64,000 nucleotides of DNA, from assembly GCF_017298635.1 (NCBI RefSeq), contig NZ_CP071182.1:4006001-4070000 (forward strand). Reading direction: 5' to 3'. A program made the position numbers and the translations under genes. The DNA is from Paenalicyclobacillus mengziensis (GTDB lineage Bacteria; Bacillota; Bacilli; Alicyclobacillales; Alicyclobacillaceae). A model generated the notes under the pieces. That model was not told the origin of the DNA, searched no databases, and saw only the letters and a program-made list of their open reading frames with translations. This document shows, one piece after another, positions 8,410 through 16,933 of this stretch; positions within the stretch are counted from its first letter, which is position 1; every line of letters begins with the position of its first letter.

Positions 8410-8949
8410 TTGCCCAAATCAAAACGGCTCATGTCTACTGTGTGGACGACGGTCATTGCCGCGAGCGTCCTGACCGGATGCGGCGACGTCCCGAACAGTG
8501 CGCCGTCCAGCATGATCATCACGAACACAGCAGCGCATACCGCAGACATCTATCTCATTGCCGGTTACAACCGAAACAACGTATGGGACAACTTCAACGG
8601 CTACGCAAATGGTAGCTTGAATTTCAGCGTTCCCGTAGGATACCAAGTTGCCCTCCACGTCACCAACGACGGCGGGGTCCCCTATGACGTCGGTGTGTAT
8701 ACCAGCAAGCAGCAACTGGCATTTCGAGGGGCGGGCAACTCTTTAGAAGACTACACCCAAAACCCCAGTGCTGGCATCATGCCAGGGTCCTCAACAACGT
8801 ATAAGTTTGTCGCGAATCGGGTTGGTGATTATCTCTTGGCGGACCTGTTGTATCAGTTTCCAGGACATCATCCGAGTCATTTACCACTCGGCATGTGGGG
8901 TCAGTTTCATGTGACGCAATCTGGGTCTCCCCACGTCTCGAGCACCTAA
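8410..8949 (+). CDS. Sulfocyanin-like cupredoxin lipoprotein lacking a full copper site
   Basis: A 179-residue protein starting at TTG 8410 behind GGGGGGAG. The N-terminus has a signal segment with lipobox VLTGC, so it is probably anchored outside the membrane. The mature part matches the sulfocyanin pattern (FNGYANGSLNFSVPVGYQV, GIMPGSSTTYKF, PLGMWGQFHV). In sulfocyanins type-1 copper is held by His, Cys, His and Met. Here the C-terminal His and Met region (FPGHHPSH...GMW) is present, but the first His is replaced (VPYDVGV) and the Cys position reads LLADLLY. The protein may therefore not bind type-1 copper. It is first of the cupredoxin/oxidase run. Confidence 0.7.
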   Translation: MPKSKRLMSTVWTTVIAASVLTGCGDVPNSAPSSMIITNTAAHTADIYLIAGYNRNNVWDNFNGYANGSLNFSVPVGYQVALHVTNDGGVPYDVGVYTSKQQLAFRGAGNSLEDYTQNPSAGIMPGSSTTYKFVANRVGDYLLADLLYQFPGHHPSHLPLGMWGQFHVTQSGSPHVSST

Positions 8950-8971
8950 CTACGTGTGAGAAGGTGTTGCT

Positions 8972-9607
8972 ATGTCAGATACGCCGGCTTCTCGTCCCAC
9001 GCCCCGGCGGAATCCAGAGTGGAGTAAAACACTCTTTGCCGTTGTATCTATCCTCGCCATCGCAGTAGCTCTCGTAACCCTGTTTTGGCAGCGCCAGATT
9101 GGCGACGCGTGGTCGCGGATGTTTGGTAAAGAGCATGTTCAGACAAGGACGACCTACATAGAACAGTATGACTACGGGTTCCATCCCAGACATATCACCT
9201 GGCGTGTCGGAGATACGGTCACGATTTCACTGCATAACGCAAGTCCCACCCACTGGCATGAAATGATGATTGGTCGAGGCTTTGATGATACGCCGTATGT
9301 TGTCGGCCCTGTGCACATGCAGTTTGGACAGGATTTCTGGGACGGCGTTCATGTCACCATGAGCCATGCCTATAAGGTGGACAACTTTGTCCCGAATAAG
9401 GCCGTGGTGACCTTTGTCGGCCCGAAGCCGTTTACAACAGAAGGCGGAAACTTCAGCCCAACTCTTGAGCCCGGTGGCAGCCTTGACCTGACGTTTACCG
9501 TCCCGAACAAGCCGGGAACTTGGCAATATGGTTGCTTCGTGCAACAGTTCATGCACTACATTGCAGGCATGCACGGCACCATCACCATCTTGCCCGCCAA
9601 GACCTGA
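8972..9607 (+). CDS. Membrane-anchored cupredoxin with intact type-1 copper site
   Basis: A 211-residue protein with one N-terminal membrane helix (about residues 20-42) and a C-terminal cupredoxin domain facing outward. Probable ligands are in SPTHWHEMM (first His) and YGCFVQQFMHYIAGMHG (Cys, His, Met), the order typical of blue copper proteins. It has no stop-to-start coupling with neighbours but lies 22 bp after the sulfocyanin-like gene and 43 bp before coxB. Probably it carries electrons to the oxidase encoded next, perhaps in place of cytochrome c, for which no gene is seen here. The donor is unknown. Confidence 0.75.
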   Translation: MSDTPASRPTPRRNPEWSKTLFAVVSILAIAVALVTLFWQRQIGDAWSRMFGKEHVQTRTTYIEQYDYGFHPRHITWRVGDTVTISLHNASPTHWHEMMIGRGFDDTPYVVGPVHMQFGQDFWDGVHVTMSHAYKVDNFVPNKAVVTFVGPKPFTTEGGNFSPTLEPGGSLDLTFTVPNKPGTWQYGCFVQQFMHYIAGMHGTITILPAKT

Positions 9608-9650
9608 CCATCCGTCGTTTGTCAACGAACAGTAAGGCAGGGGATACGAA

Positions 9651-10463
9651 ATGATTGATTTAGTTGTCTTTACGATTTTGTGGGTTTTGGTGTCGCTATT
9701 GTTCGAGTGGATCTTCCATACGCTCGTGCAACACGGTGTGTACTACTACACTGCCACGACACAAGCCGTCGACGGCGAACACGCGATGGCCTTCATTCTG
9801 TACGTGCTCGCCCCGGTCATCGCATTCATCGTTCTCATGCTCGTCTACAACTTTATACGGTTCCGCGCGCGCAGTGTCGATGGGGTCCTGCGCAGCCCGC
9901 ACCAGTTCCGGTCAAATAAACTGTTCATCGGCATCTGGGTCCTCATCAGTATTGGGCTGAACCTGCTCTTTTTTGTTCACCCCTCTGCTTCGGCAGTCGA
10001 ACAGATGTTCAATTCCGAGCAAGCCCGTCTGAACCGGCAAGACCTAGAGGTCGACGTTGTGGCAAGGCAATGGCAGTGGTTTTTCAGTTACCCGCAGTAC
10101 GGCGTCACCGACGCTGAAGATGCGAATGGGAACAGCACGCTGTACCTGCCCGCCAACCGCAATATCAAGTTCGTTCTGAGGTCATACGATCCGTTTCACA
10201 CTTACGATCCGTACATTAGTGTCATTCACGGGTTTTGGATCCCGGCGTTTGGGCTCAAGCAAGACATCATTCCAGGAGAGACCCGTTACATGTACGTGCA
10301 CACAAGTAAAATCACCTCGTACAACGTCAATCCCATGGTCCGTGTCCAGTGTACGGAGGTGTGCGGTCCAGGACATCCGTTCATGGTGGCCCCTGTTCAT
10401 GTCGTCTCCAGCAACGATTTTCTGCAGTGGGTCAATCAACAGAAAAAGATGGAGGCGCAATGA
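9651..10463 (+). CDS. coxB: Cytochrome c oxidase subunit II
   Basis: A 270-residue protein with membrane helices near the N-terminus and a C-terminal cupredoxin domain. The binuclear CuA site is complete: H193 in VIHGFW and the C234-x-E236-x-C238-x3-H242-x2-M245 loop. The aromatic entry patch ARQWQWFFSYP is present. No heme c motif is fused, unlike caa3-type Bacillus subunit II, so the electron donor should be a separate protein such as the adjacent cupredoxin. The start is ATG 9651 with GGCAGGGG upstream. It is followed by coxA after 55 bp. Confidence 0.9.
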   Translation: MIDLVVFTILWVLVSLLFEWIFHTLVQHGVYYYTATTQAVDGEHAMAFILYVLAPVIAFIVLMLVYNFIRFRARSVDGVLRSPHQFRSNKLFIGIWVLISIGLNLLFFVHPSASAVEQMFNSEQARLNRQDLEVDVVARQWQWFFSYPQYGVTDAEDANGNSTLYLPANRNIKFVLRSYDPFHTYDPYISVIHGFWIPAFGLKQDIIPGETRYMYVHTSKITSYNVNPMVRVQCTEVCGPGHPFMVAPVHVVSSNDFLQWVNQQKKMEAQ

Positions 10464-10518
10464 GTTATACGTTTGAAGCTCGCACACTCTACATCCTGAC
10501 TCACGAAGGGAGATTTAC

Positions 10519-12390
10519 ATGAGTTCGACGTTTGCAGATATCAATCAATCAGAAGCTCTGCGCAGAGGGCCGCGCATGCTGCCGCCTGTTGTACGCGGCT
10601 TGTTCTGGGCAGCAATCGGATTTTTTGTCGTCAATACTTTAGTCAGTGAGGTACTAGACAGAAGTCCGCATGCGCCGTACGTGACAAAGGTCTCAGTCAC
10701 ATTTGGCTGGGCAGCAGCAACCTGCGGATGGCTGCTCGGCGTTGGCGCATGGGAACTCATTGTGAAACCTTACTTCGGATCTCCCTTAGAGTGGGACGTC
10801 CCAAATGACTGGCGCCGTTACTTTATGATGAGCCTCGATCACAAAGTGGTCGGAATCCAGTACATGGCGAGTTCCGTTGCGGGTTTTTTTATTGCCGGAT
10901 TCGCCGCAATGCTGATGCGACTTGAACTCATGAAAGGGAACATGTGGACGTTCCCGACACCAAACGCTTACCTATCCACCGTCGGGATTCATGGAACCAT
11001 CATGATGTTCTCATTCGGTACCGTCATGTTGGTCGGCGGCTTTGGAAATTACCTCATTCCGCTCATGATCGGATCAAATTCGTCAGCATTCCCACGTGTG
11101 TCAGCCATCAGTCAGTGGCTGTTGCCGGTTGGCATTGTCACGGTCGCGCTCAGCCCGATGCTTGGTACTTGGACGACCGGCTGGCGCGGATACGCACCGT
11201 TGGCTGAACAAGACCCAAACGGCATCGTGTTCTACTATCTCGGCGTGTTTGCGATGACAACGTCATCACTCTTGGTCTCCATCAACCTGACGGCGACCAT
11301 CTTGTTTCAGCGTGCGAAAGGCCTGACATGGAATCGGATCCCCATGTACGCTTGGGGCATTCTTGCAGCCAGTCTGCTGAACATCATCTGGCTTCCGGAG
11401 ATACAGATGACGTTCATCCTGGCGCTTCTGAACAACATTGTACCGTTGCCAATGTTCTCGCAAATTGGCACACCGCTCACGTATATGGAGGTTTTCTGGC
11501 TGTTCGGCCATCCGGAGGTGTACATCGTCGTGGTGCCGGCATTTGCCATCTGGCAGGAAATCATTCCTGTCATGGGACAGAAGACGTTGTTCGCGAGGTC
11601 TTGGGGTGTGCTCGGTCTGGTGTTCGTGATGATGTTCAGCGGCCTTGTTTGGGCCCACCACATGTTCACCAACATGCGCAATGACCAGATGCTTCCATTT
11701 TCATTCTTCACCGAGATGATCTCTATACCAACAGGCTTCGCGTTCCTAGTCTCCCTCGGCACCGTATGGAAGTCGAGGCTTCGGCTCACCACACCCACAC
11801 TGTTGGTGTTCATGAGCATGTTCAATTTTCTGATTGGAGGCGTCACAGGTGTCATGTTGGCGGACCCCGTCATCAATCTGCAGACACACGATACCTTCTT
11901 CGTTGTCGGTCACTTTCACTACACCATCATTGGCGCTATGGTCTTTTCCTTCATGGCCGCAGCGTACTACTGGCTGCCGCGATTTTCCGGACGAATGTAC
12001 AACGAGTTTTGGGGCAAGGTGGGGGCAATTTGGGTGTTCATCGCATTCAACGGCGTCTTTGGACAGTTCTTGTTACTTGGCTTGCGGGGAATGAACCGTT
12101 GGGTGCCTGTCTACCCCAGGTATCTGCAAAACATGAACTTTGAAGTCTCGTTGTTCGCGTTTTTGTTAGGCCTCGGATTTTTGTTTAACTTCGTCTACGT
12201 TGTCTGGGTCTGGCGTCACGGAAAACCTGTTGACGCGAATCCATGGCACGGCAAGACGCTCGAATGGCAGTCCACTTCGATGCCTGGTGAGACGAATTTC
12301 GATCCGCCACCGCAAGTACTGATGGGATTCTACGATTACTCCGACGAGCGCCCTGTATTGAAACCCGTACCACCTGTGGAGGTGTCATGA
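10519..12390 (+). CDS. coxA: Heme-copper oxidase subunit I
   Basis: A 623-residue protein with an N-terminal extension of about 100 residues (likely extra helices) before the conserved core. Ligands are complete: H158 (HGTIMMF) and H467 for the low-spin heme, H331 with cross-link partner Y335 (GHPEVY) and H380-H381 for CuB, H465 for the high-spin heme. E333 of the D pathway is present. The D-channel entrance motif reads SNSSAFPR instead of the usual PDMAFPR (Asp132 equivalent lost), and the K-channel lysine is Thr424 (LRLTTPTLL). It reduces O2 to water at the cytoplasmic membrane. The stop overlaps coxC (ATGA). Confidence 0.9.
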   Translation: MSSTFADINQSEALRRGPRMLPPVVRGLFWAAIGFFVVNTLVSEVLDRSPHAPYVTKVSVTFGWAAATCGWLLGVGAWELIVKPYFGSPLEWDVPNDWRRYFMMSLDHKVVGIQYMASSVAGFFIAGFAAMLMRLELMKGNMWTFPTPNAYLSTVGIHGTIMMFSFGTVMLVGGFGNYLIPLMIGSNSSAFPRVSAISQWLLPVGIVTVALSPMLGTWTTGWRGYAPLAEQDPNGIVFYYLGVFAMTTSSLLVSINLTATILFQRAKGLTWNRIPMYAWGILAASLLNIIWLPEIQMTFILALLNNIVPLPMFSQIGTPLTYMEVFWLFGHPEVYIVVVPAFAIWQEIIPVMGQKTLFARSWGVLGLVFVMMFSGLVWAHHMFTNMRNDQMLPFSFFTEMISIPTGFAFLVSLGTVWKSRLRLTTPTLLVFMSMFNFLIGGVTGVMLADPVINLQTHDTFFVVGHFHYTIIGAMVFSFMAAAYYWLPRFSGRMYNEFWGKVGAIWVFIAFNGVFGQFLLLGLRGMNRWVPVYPRYLQNMNFEVSLFAFLLGLGFLFNFVYVVWVWRHGKPVDANPWHGKTLEWQSTSMPGETNFDPPPQVLMGFYDYSDERPVLKPVPPVEVS

Positions 12391-12998
12391 TGGCTCGAAG
12401 TGAAGTTAAACAGTCACTGAACGCACAACCCTGGGATGCCATCCGCCACCCCGCTGTAGCTGAATTAACGCGTCGAGAGCTACGACTGGGACGGTTCGGT
12501 GTGACGTTGTTTGTGATTTCTCAGGCCATCCCTTATTTCGTCCTCGTGAACGTTCGTTGGATGCTTGCGGGAAGCTACGTACCACCAGGCATCAATCATT
12601 GGATTGGTGGACTTTTGCCAACCATATTTCTCGTAATTGGCATTCCGTTCGCTTGGTTCGGTGTACGTGCAAATCTCCGAGGACAAAAAAGTGGATTGCA
12701 GGGATGGTTTACCGTCAATGTGGTGCTCGGCGTCGCAGCAGTCGTGACACTACTTGTTGCACTCTCGACTTATCCACTCGGCACGCTCAGCCATTACGGT
12801 TCAATTTATGTGACCTGCTTAGGCGTAGCCGTGTTCTACACCATCATCTCGACCATCGTCATGCTGGGTGTCATCTTTCGATGCGCTGCAGGTCTCATCA
12901 GTGCGCGCACACCGTTTGGGCCAGAGTCAGCTGCGGTGACGTGGACATTTAACGCCATAGCGTGGTTCGCGCTGTATATGGCGCTGTATGTCATCTAG
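12387..12998 (+). CDS. coxC: Cytochrome c oxidase subunit III-like protein
   Basis: A 203-residue protein starting at ATG 12387 in a 4-bp overlap with coxA; a second ATG follows at 12390. Five hydrophobic segments are visible, the size expected of bacterial subunit III with five helices. Sequence motifs of subunit III are weak, but position directly after coxA and the early ELRLGRFGVTLFVIS segment support the call. Subunit III stabilises subunit I and carries no metal. A small CATCAG/CTGATG inverted repeat follows the stop. Confidence 0.75.
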   Translation: MMARSEVKQSLNAQPWDAIRHPAVAELTRRELRLGRFGVTLFVISQAIPYFVLVNVRWMLAGSYVPPGINHWIGGLLPTIFLVIGIPFAWFGVRANLRGQKSGLQGWFTVNVVLGVAAVVTLLVALSTYPLGTLSHYGSIYVTCLGVAVFYTIISTIVMLGVIFRCAAGLISARTPFGPESAAVTWTFNAIAWFALYMALYVI

Positions 12999-13073
12999 CA
13001 TCAGGGAAAAATTGCTGATGACACAGACCGGCTGATTTGGAAATAAATTACGACGAATTTGGAGGGACAAACA

Positions 13074-13271
13074 GTGAACGATTTTTGGCCAAGTGCACCT
13101 TTTTACATCCCTTACAGCCCGGGTATGCCAAACGGATGGGATCTCGTTTGGTGGCTGTTTCAACTGGGCATCATGTCCGGACTCTTATGGCTGCTCTACG
13201 GCGTAGCCATCCGTGTAGACCGCGATTTTCTACAATCCGCAGAGGAACCCAGCGAGGAGGAATCACTATGA
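13074..13271 (+). CDS. Small one-helix protein of the oxidase operon
   Basis: A 65-residue protein. GTG 13074 is chosen because GGAGGG lies eight bases before it; the TTG at 13059 would bury that site. It has an N-terminal aromatic stretch (NDFWPSAPFYIPYSPG), one membrane helix rich in Trp and Leu, and an acidic C-terminus. No family was recognised. Small single-helix subunits are common in heme-copper oxidases, so it may be an accessory subunit. Its stop overlaps the next gene (ATGA). Confidence 0.65.
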   Translation: MNDFWPSAPFYIPYSPGMPNGWDLVWWLFQLGIMSGLLWLLYGVAIRVDRDFLQSAEEPSEEESL

Positions 13272-13789
13272 AATCTCAAGTCGTCGCAGTTCCAGCGCAA
13301 ACCGACCAGCACCGCTGGCATCAAGTTTGGCTGCGCGTTTTCGCAGTAACAGCGTTTATCTGGACGAGCGGGTTTACCTTTGTTCCCGACATCGACCACA
13401 CGAACCATAAAGATATGCCTACGTACAACAACTCAAAGTTGAACAGTGCGAAAGTGACACCGACAGACATGATTCCACGGCCGGAACTTTCGAGCAGTCT
13501 GATGAAGCAAGTGAACACTGTGCACTTCGCTGTCGTCATCCAGCGACAGAATCGCCTTTATGCAGGTGTCGAGCCACAGAACCAAAAGCTTAGGCAAGCT
13601 GCGCTGGATGGCGCCAAAGACTGGCTCGTTCGTCAAGTGCCAAGACAAGTGCATGTTTATGTGAGCGCAGACCCTACACTGCTAAACCACTTTCACCGTT
13701 TTGCCGCTGACCGGGCGACGCATTTGGATGTTGGTAGCGATATTATCCTGGCCGACATTGAACGGGTTTTCCCAGCGGCCAACAAGTGA
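13268..13789 (+). CDS. Membrane-anchored protein with YhcN/YlaJ-like domain
   Basis: A 173-residue protein starting at ATG 13268, coupled by a 4-bp overlap and preceded by GAGGAGG. One N-terminal membrane segment (about residues 20-38) precedes an outside domain. The C-terminal hundred residues resemble the YhcN/YlaJ domain of Bacillus (AVVIQRQNRLYAGVE, then VHVYVSADPTLLNHFHRF and ILADIERVFP). That family is known from spore lipoproteins of unclear role. Here it is the last gene of the oxidase operon and has no lipobox. What it does for the oxidase is unknown; the domain match is by pattern only. Confidence 0.55.
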   Translation: MKSQVVAVPAQTDQHRWHQVWLRVFAVTAFIWTSGFTFVPDIDHTNHKDMPTYNNSKLNSAKVTPTDMIPRPELSSSLMKQVNTVHFAVVIQRQNRLYAGVEPQNQKLRQAALDGAKDWLVRQVPRQVHVYVSADPTLLNHFHRFAADRATHLDVGSDIILADIERVFPAANK

Positions 13790-13800
13790 TGGACAAACGC

Positions 13801-14184
13801 TCAAGCCAGATGTCCATCCGGAATCCGATGTTCTTTTGGCAGCACCATCCGGTGCATCAATTCCTCAAACAGCGCAAGAAGGATAGCGATGAGCTCAGCA
13901 ACGTAAAACGGCACGATGGTACTGTCGGACAACCCTAAAGAGAGCAAGCTAATGACAATGAGATACCCCATTTTGTCAACATAAAGAGCTGGAAAGCTAC
14001 CCACGTTAGGAAGTACCAGCCAGTCGAGAAACAAGCCAAGTATGGCAACAGCAGCACCAGTCAAAACAATTTCCCAGAAATATGTGTAGAGTGTAAACAA
14101 CGAATTGGCGATGACCAGGACAACGACGGTCAGTACAAATTTTAGCAGTATATCAGCCCAGGCCAAACGAATATGCGACCCCAT
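13801..14184 (-). CDS. DUF2512-like (YndM-type) membrane protein
   Basis: A 127-residue protein read leftward. The ATG at 14184 is chosen over the longer frame to 14298 because GGAGGGGAG lies just upstream. Four hydrophobic segments are visible; the sequence (LVLPNVGSFPALYVDKMGYL and the C-terminal EELMHRMVLP) fits the DUF2512 family found in spore-forming Firmicutes. Function unknown. It converges on the oxidase operon, with 11 bp between the stops. Confidence 0.65.
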   Translation of the reverse strand: MGSHIRLAWADILLKFVLTVVVLVIANSLFTLYTYFWEIVLTGAAVAILGLFLDWLVLPNVGSFPALYVDKMGYLIVISLLSLGLSDSTIVPFYVAELIAILLALFEELMHRMVLPKEHRIPDGHLA

Positions 14185-14327
14185 GTGTAACTCCCCTCCT
14201 CCAATATTGAAGTTCAGTCTCACCGTAAATTCTGCTTTCCATACAGACAAACAACATCTCCGACTGGCCTTGAATTCGTTTCCAACGTCGTACCCCAATA
14301 ATCCTTAGAAATCTCCACGACTTCTTG

Positions 14328-15131
14328 ATGATTTTTCAATTCATCTTCGACATTGCCATGCTATCCTCCCTTTCAGTACAAGCAATTCATGAGAGGCGGA
14401 GAGAAGCGTTGATAAACGAACGACAAAGCTATTACGGACATCGAGATGTTTATCGTCGCAGACAATACACCATTTTGCGCAACGAACGATTGACAGCGAT
14501 TGCAGGTGCAGTCCTGTTTGTTTTGCTTATCGTCGAGCTCGTCATCACGGCAAACTTACACAATTTAATTTCTGTACATATCTTTGTCGGTGTGCTTTTG
14601 GCTGGCCCCTTGGTTGTAAAGATGTCTAGTACGGGGTACCGTTTTATGCGCTACTATGCGGGCTCCCCTGCGTTTGTAGAGAACGGTCCTCCGCACTGGC
14701 TCCTTCGACTTGCTGCTCCCTTCCTCGTCTTCCTAACAGTGTTGGTATTTATCAGCGGGTTTGCCCTCGCGTTCTCGGGGCCAAAGCATATGGGGATTTT
14801 CTTTAAAATGCACGCAGCAAGTGTCGCATTGTGGATTCCCGTTGTCGCAGTCCACGTCTATGCTCATATCCGCAAGGTACCGCAACGCGTAGCGAGTGAC
14901 TTAAAGAATCACAAGGACTACCATGTACCTGGGCGAAACGGACGGGTCGGAGTCAACATTTTCGCGCTGCTTGTTGGCCTCATTGCTGCAATTGTGATGA
15001 TGCCAGTATCATCGGCTTGGAATCACTGGCAAATTCCTGGAGGCTTGCCCAGCCCATTGGTTGCAGGCATCATGTTGGCCGTGTTTGCACTATTCATTGC
15101 GAGACCATTATTGCATCAAAAGCGCCCTTGA
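14328..15131 (+). CDS. Polytopic membrane protein, possible b-type cytochrome
   Basis: About 267 residues; ATG 14328 follows an adjacent TTG and has no clear ribosome site, so the start is uncertain. Six or so hydrophobic segments follow a basic N-terminal stretch. Histidines in helices (SVHIFVGVLL, FFKMHAASVALWIPVVAVHVYAHI) are spaced as in membrane cytochromes b, so heme binding is possible. No family was recognised with confidence. It stands alone between the divergent DUF2512-like gene and the convergent sugar porter. Confidence 0.5.
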   Translation: MIFQFIFDIAMLSSLSVQAIHERRREALINERQSYYGHRDVYRRRQYTILRNERLTAIAGAVLFVLLIVELVITANLHNLISVHIFVGVLLAGPLVVKMSSTGYRFMRYYAGSPAFVENGPPHWLLRLAAPFLVFLTVLVFISGFALAFSGPKHMGIFFKMHAASVALWIPVVAVHVYAHIRKVPQRVASDLKNHKDYHVPGRNGRVGVNIFALLVGLIAAIVMMPVSSAWNHWQIPGGLPSPLVAGIMLAVFALFIARPLLHQKRP

Positions 15132-15162
15132 ATCCGTGGATGCGCATACGCCAAGCGGTCTC

Positions 15163-16530
15163 TTAGTGCTCAGTGTTTAACTTCCTGTAGCTGCTGGACC
15201 GGAAAGCAGCCTCGATTTGCTCAAGGCTCCTCTCTTTGGTCTCGACCACTCTGTAACGAACGAACACCAGCGACAAGAACCCGATAACGCCATATGCCAA
15301 AAACAGCGTGCTAATCCCAACAGCCTGAAGCAGGACAGGAAAAGTAAAGGAAACGATTAAATTCGCGACCCAGTTTGCCATGCTTGCCACACTCATGGCC
15401 ATACCTCGAACCTTCAATGGAAAAATTTCTCCCAACATAACCCAGACCACGGGTCCCCAACTAAATGCAAAGGCTCCAATGTATATGGTCAAGCAGATGA
15501 CAGTAATCCAAGCGGATATGCTACTGCCACCAGCTTGATGAAGTACTCTTATTAACAAACCAAGCACAATCAAACTCAAAGACATTAAAATGTTTCCAGC
15601 GACTAAGAGAGGCTTACGCCCCGCCCTGTCAATGAGGTAAATGGCAAGCACGGTCATCATAAAATTGACAATGCCAGTGCCAATGGTGCCTGCAATGGCA
15701 CCAGAAGCACCAAAACCAGCCTGATTAAATATGGTAGGTGCATAGTAGATGACCGTGTTGCAACCGATGAATTGCTGAAAGACAGCAAGTCCGACTCCGA
15801 CCAAAATGACTGGCCGCAGCCAAGGTTGAACCAAGTCTTTCCAGCCAGCAGACTGCTGCTCCTCCATCAAATGGATATCCGCAATTTCATTTTCAATCAC
15901 CGATTCATTCCGCGTTTTTGCCAACACCATACGTGCTTCATCTTCTCGGTGGTGGCTGACTAACCACCGAGGACTTTCTGGCATAAACAACATGCCAACG
16001 ATGAGCATAACCGCAGGAGCTACGCCGATTGCCAACATCCACCGCCAGGCTCCAGAACCTGCAAACACGTAGTCGATAATATAGGCGAGAAGGATACCCG
16101 TCACTATCATCAACTGATTGAGAGAGGACAAGGCACCTCTGGCCTCAGCGGGCGCCATTTCCGAGAGATATAGGGGAACCAGGGCAGAAGCACCGCCGAC
16201 AGCAATTCCGAGCACCACTCGAAAGAGAATCAAAGTCGTGGCGGAATCCGACAGGGATGAGCCCAATGCCCCAATACAGAAGACCACCCCTTGCGTTAGG
16301 ACGACCAAGCGCCTCCCAAAGCGATCCGATAAAAAACCGCTTACAGCAGCACCAAATACTGCTCCGACCAAGACACCACTTACAACCCAACCGACCAATA
16401 GTGCGTTTAGATGAAGGTCCTGTCTGATGAACAATATAGCTCCTGAGATAACCCCTGTATCGTACCCAAACAGGAGTCCACCAAGCGCGCCAAAAAAGTA
16501 AATAATCCATTTGGTTGATGCCATACTCAT
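15163..16530 (-). CDS. MFS sugar porter family transporter
   Basis: A 455-residue, 12-helix carrier. Family signatures are clear: GGLLFGYDTGVISGA in helix 1, DRFGRR in loop 2-3, PESPRWLV after helix 6, the helix-7 motif QQFIGCNTVIYYAPTIF, DRAGRKPLL in loop 8-9 and a C-terminal VVETKERSLEQIE. These proteins import sugars (xylose, arabinose, glucose, inositol) with protons. The downstream stop is 31 bp from the convergent membrane protein gene. The sugar cannot be told. No regulator or catabolic gene is adjacent. Confidence 0.9.
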   Translation of the reverse strand: MSMASTKWIIYFFGALGGLLFGYDTGVISGAILFIRQDLHLNALLVGWVVSGVLVGAVFGAAVSGFLSDRFGRRLVVLTQGVVFCIGALGSSLSDSATTLILFRVVLGIAVGGASALVPLYLSEMAPAEARGALSSLNQLMIVTGILLAYIIDYVFAGSGAWRWMLAIGVAPAVMLIVGMLFMPESPRWLVSHHREDEARMVLAKTRNESVIENEIADIHLMEEQQSAGWKDLVQPWLRPVILVGVGLAVFQQFIGCNTVIYYAPTIFNQAGFGASGAIAGTIGTGIVNFMMTVLAIYLIDRAGRKPLLVAGNILMSLSLIVLGLLIRVLHQAGGSSISAWITVICLTIYIGAFAFSWGPVVWVMLGEIFPLKVRGMAMSVASMANWVANLIVSFTFPVLLQAVGISTLFLAYGVIGFLSLVFVRYRVVETKERSLEQIEAAFRSSSYRKLNTEH

Positions 16531-16800
16531 ACAGGCCCCCTATTGCTTCATGCCGCCAATTTTCATCTGTCTCAGCTTTACCACTTTCCACTTTTGCATA
16601 CGCTTGTTTATGGGGCTTTGCTAGACTTTGGCAGGACATGCTTTGACAAGATAGGCTTTGACCGGGGCCTTGCAGGATAGGTTTCAAGAATTGAGCTTGA
16701 ACAGGCTGAAGTTAGGATTGAACAAGGATGGGTGGAACAGACGGGGTTGAGCAGGGACGGTTTCCAAAATTACCCCTCTCCGTCCCGGATAGGTCACCGT

Positions 16801-16933
16801 CTACTCCGTCTACTCCGTCTACTCCGTCTACTCCGTCTACTCCGTCTACTCCGTCTACTCCGTCTACTCCGTCTACTCCGTCTACTCCGTCTACTCCGTC
16901 TACTCCGTCTACTCCGTCTACTCCGTCTACTCC
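16801..16933. repeat. 9-bp tandem repeat, about 15 copies, at the 3' end of the HPr gene
   Basis: Fourteen perfect CTACTCCGT units (16801-16926) plus a partial CTACTCC (16927-16933), with a degenerate copy at 16795-16800. On the coding strand of the HPr gene the unit is GGAGTAGAC. The last HPr codon (GAG) and the TAG stop are themselves the first bases of the array. Because the period is a multiple of three, each reading frame repeats a fixed peptide or a stop; in the HPr frame every unit contains TAG. The array looks young (no interruptions) and is a likely variable-number repeat. Confidence 0.95.
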
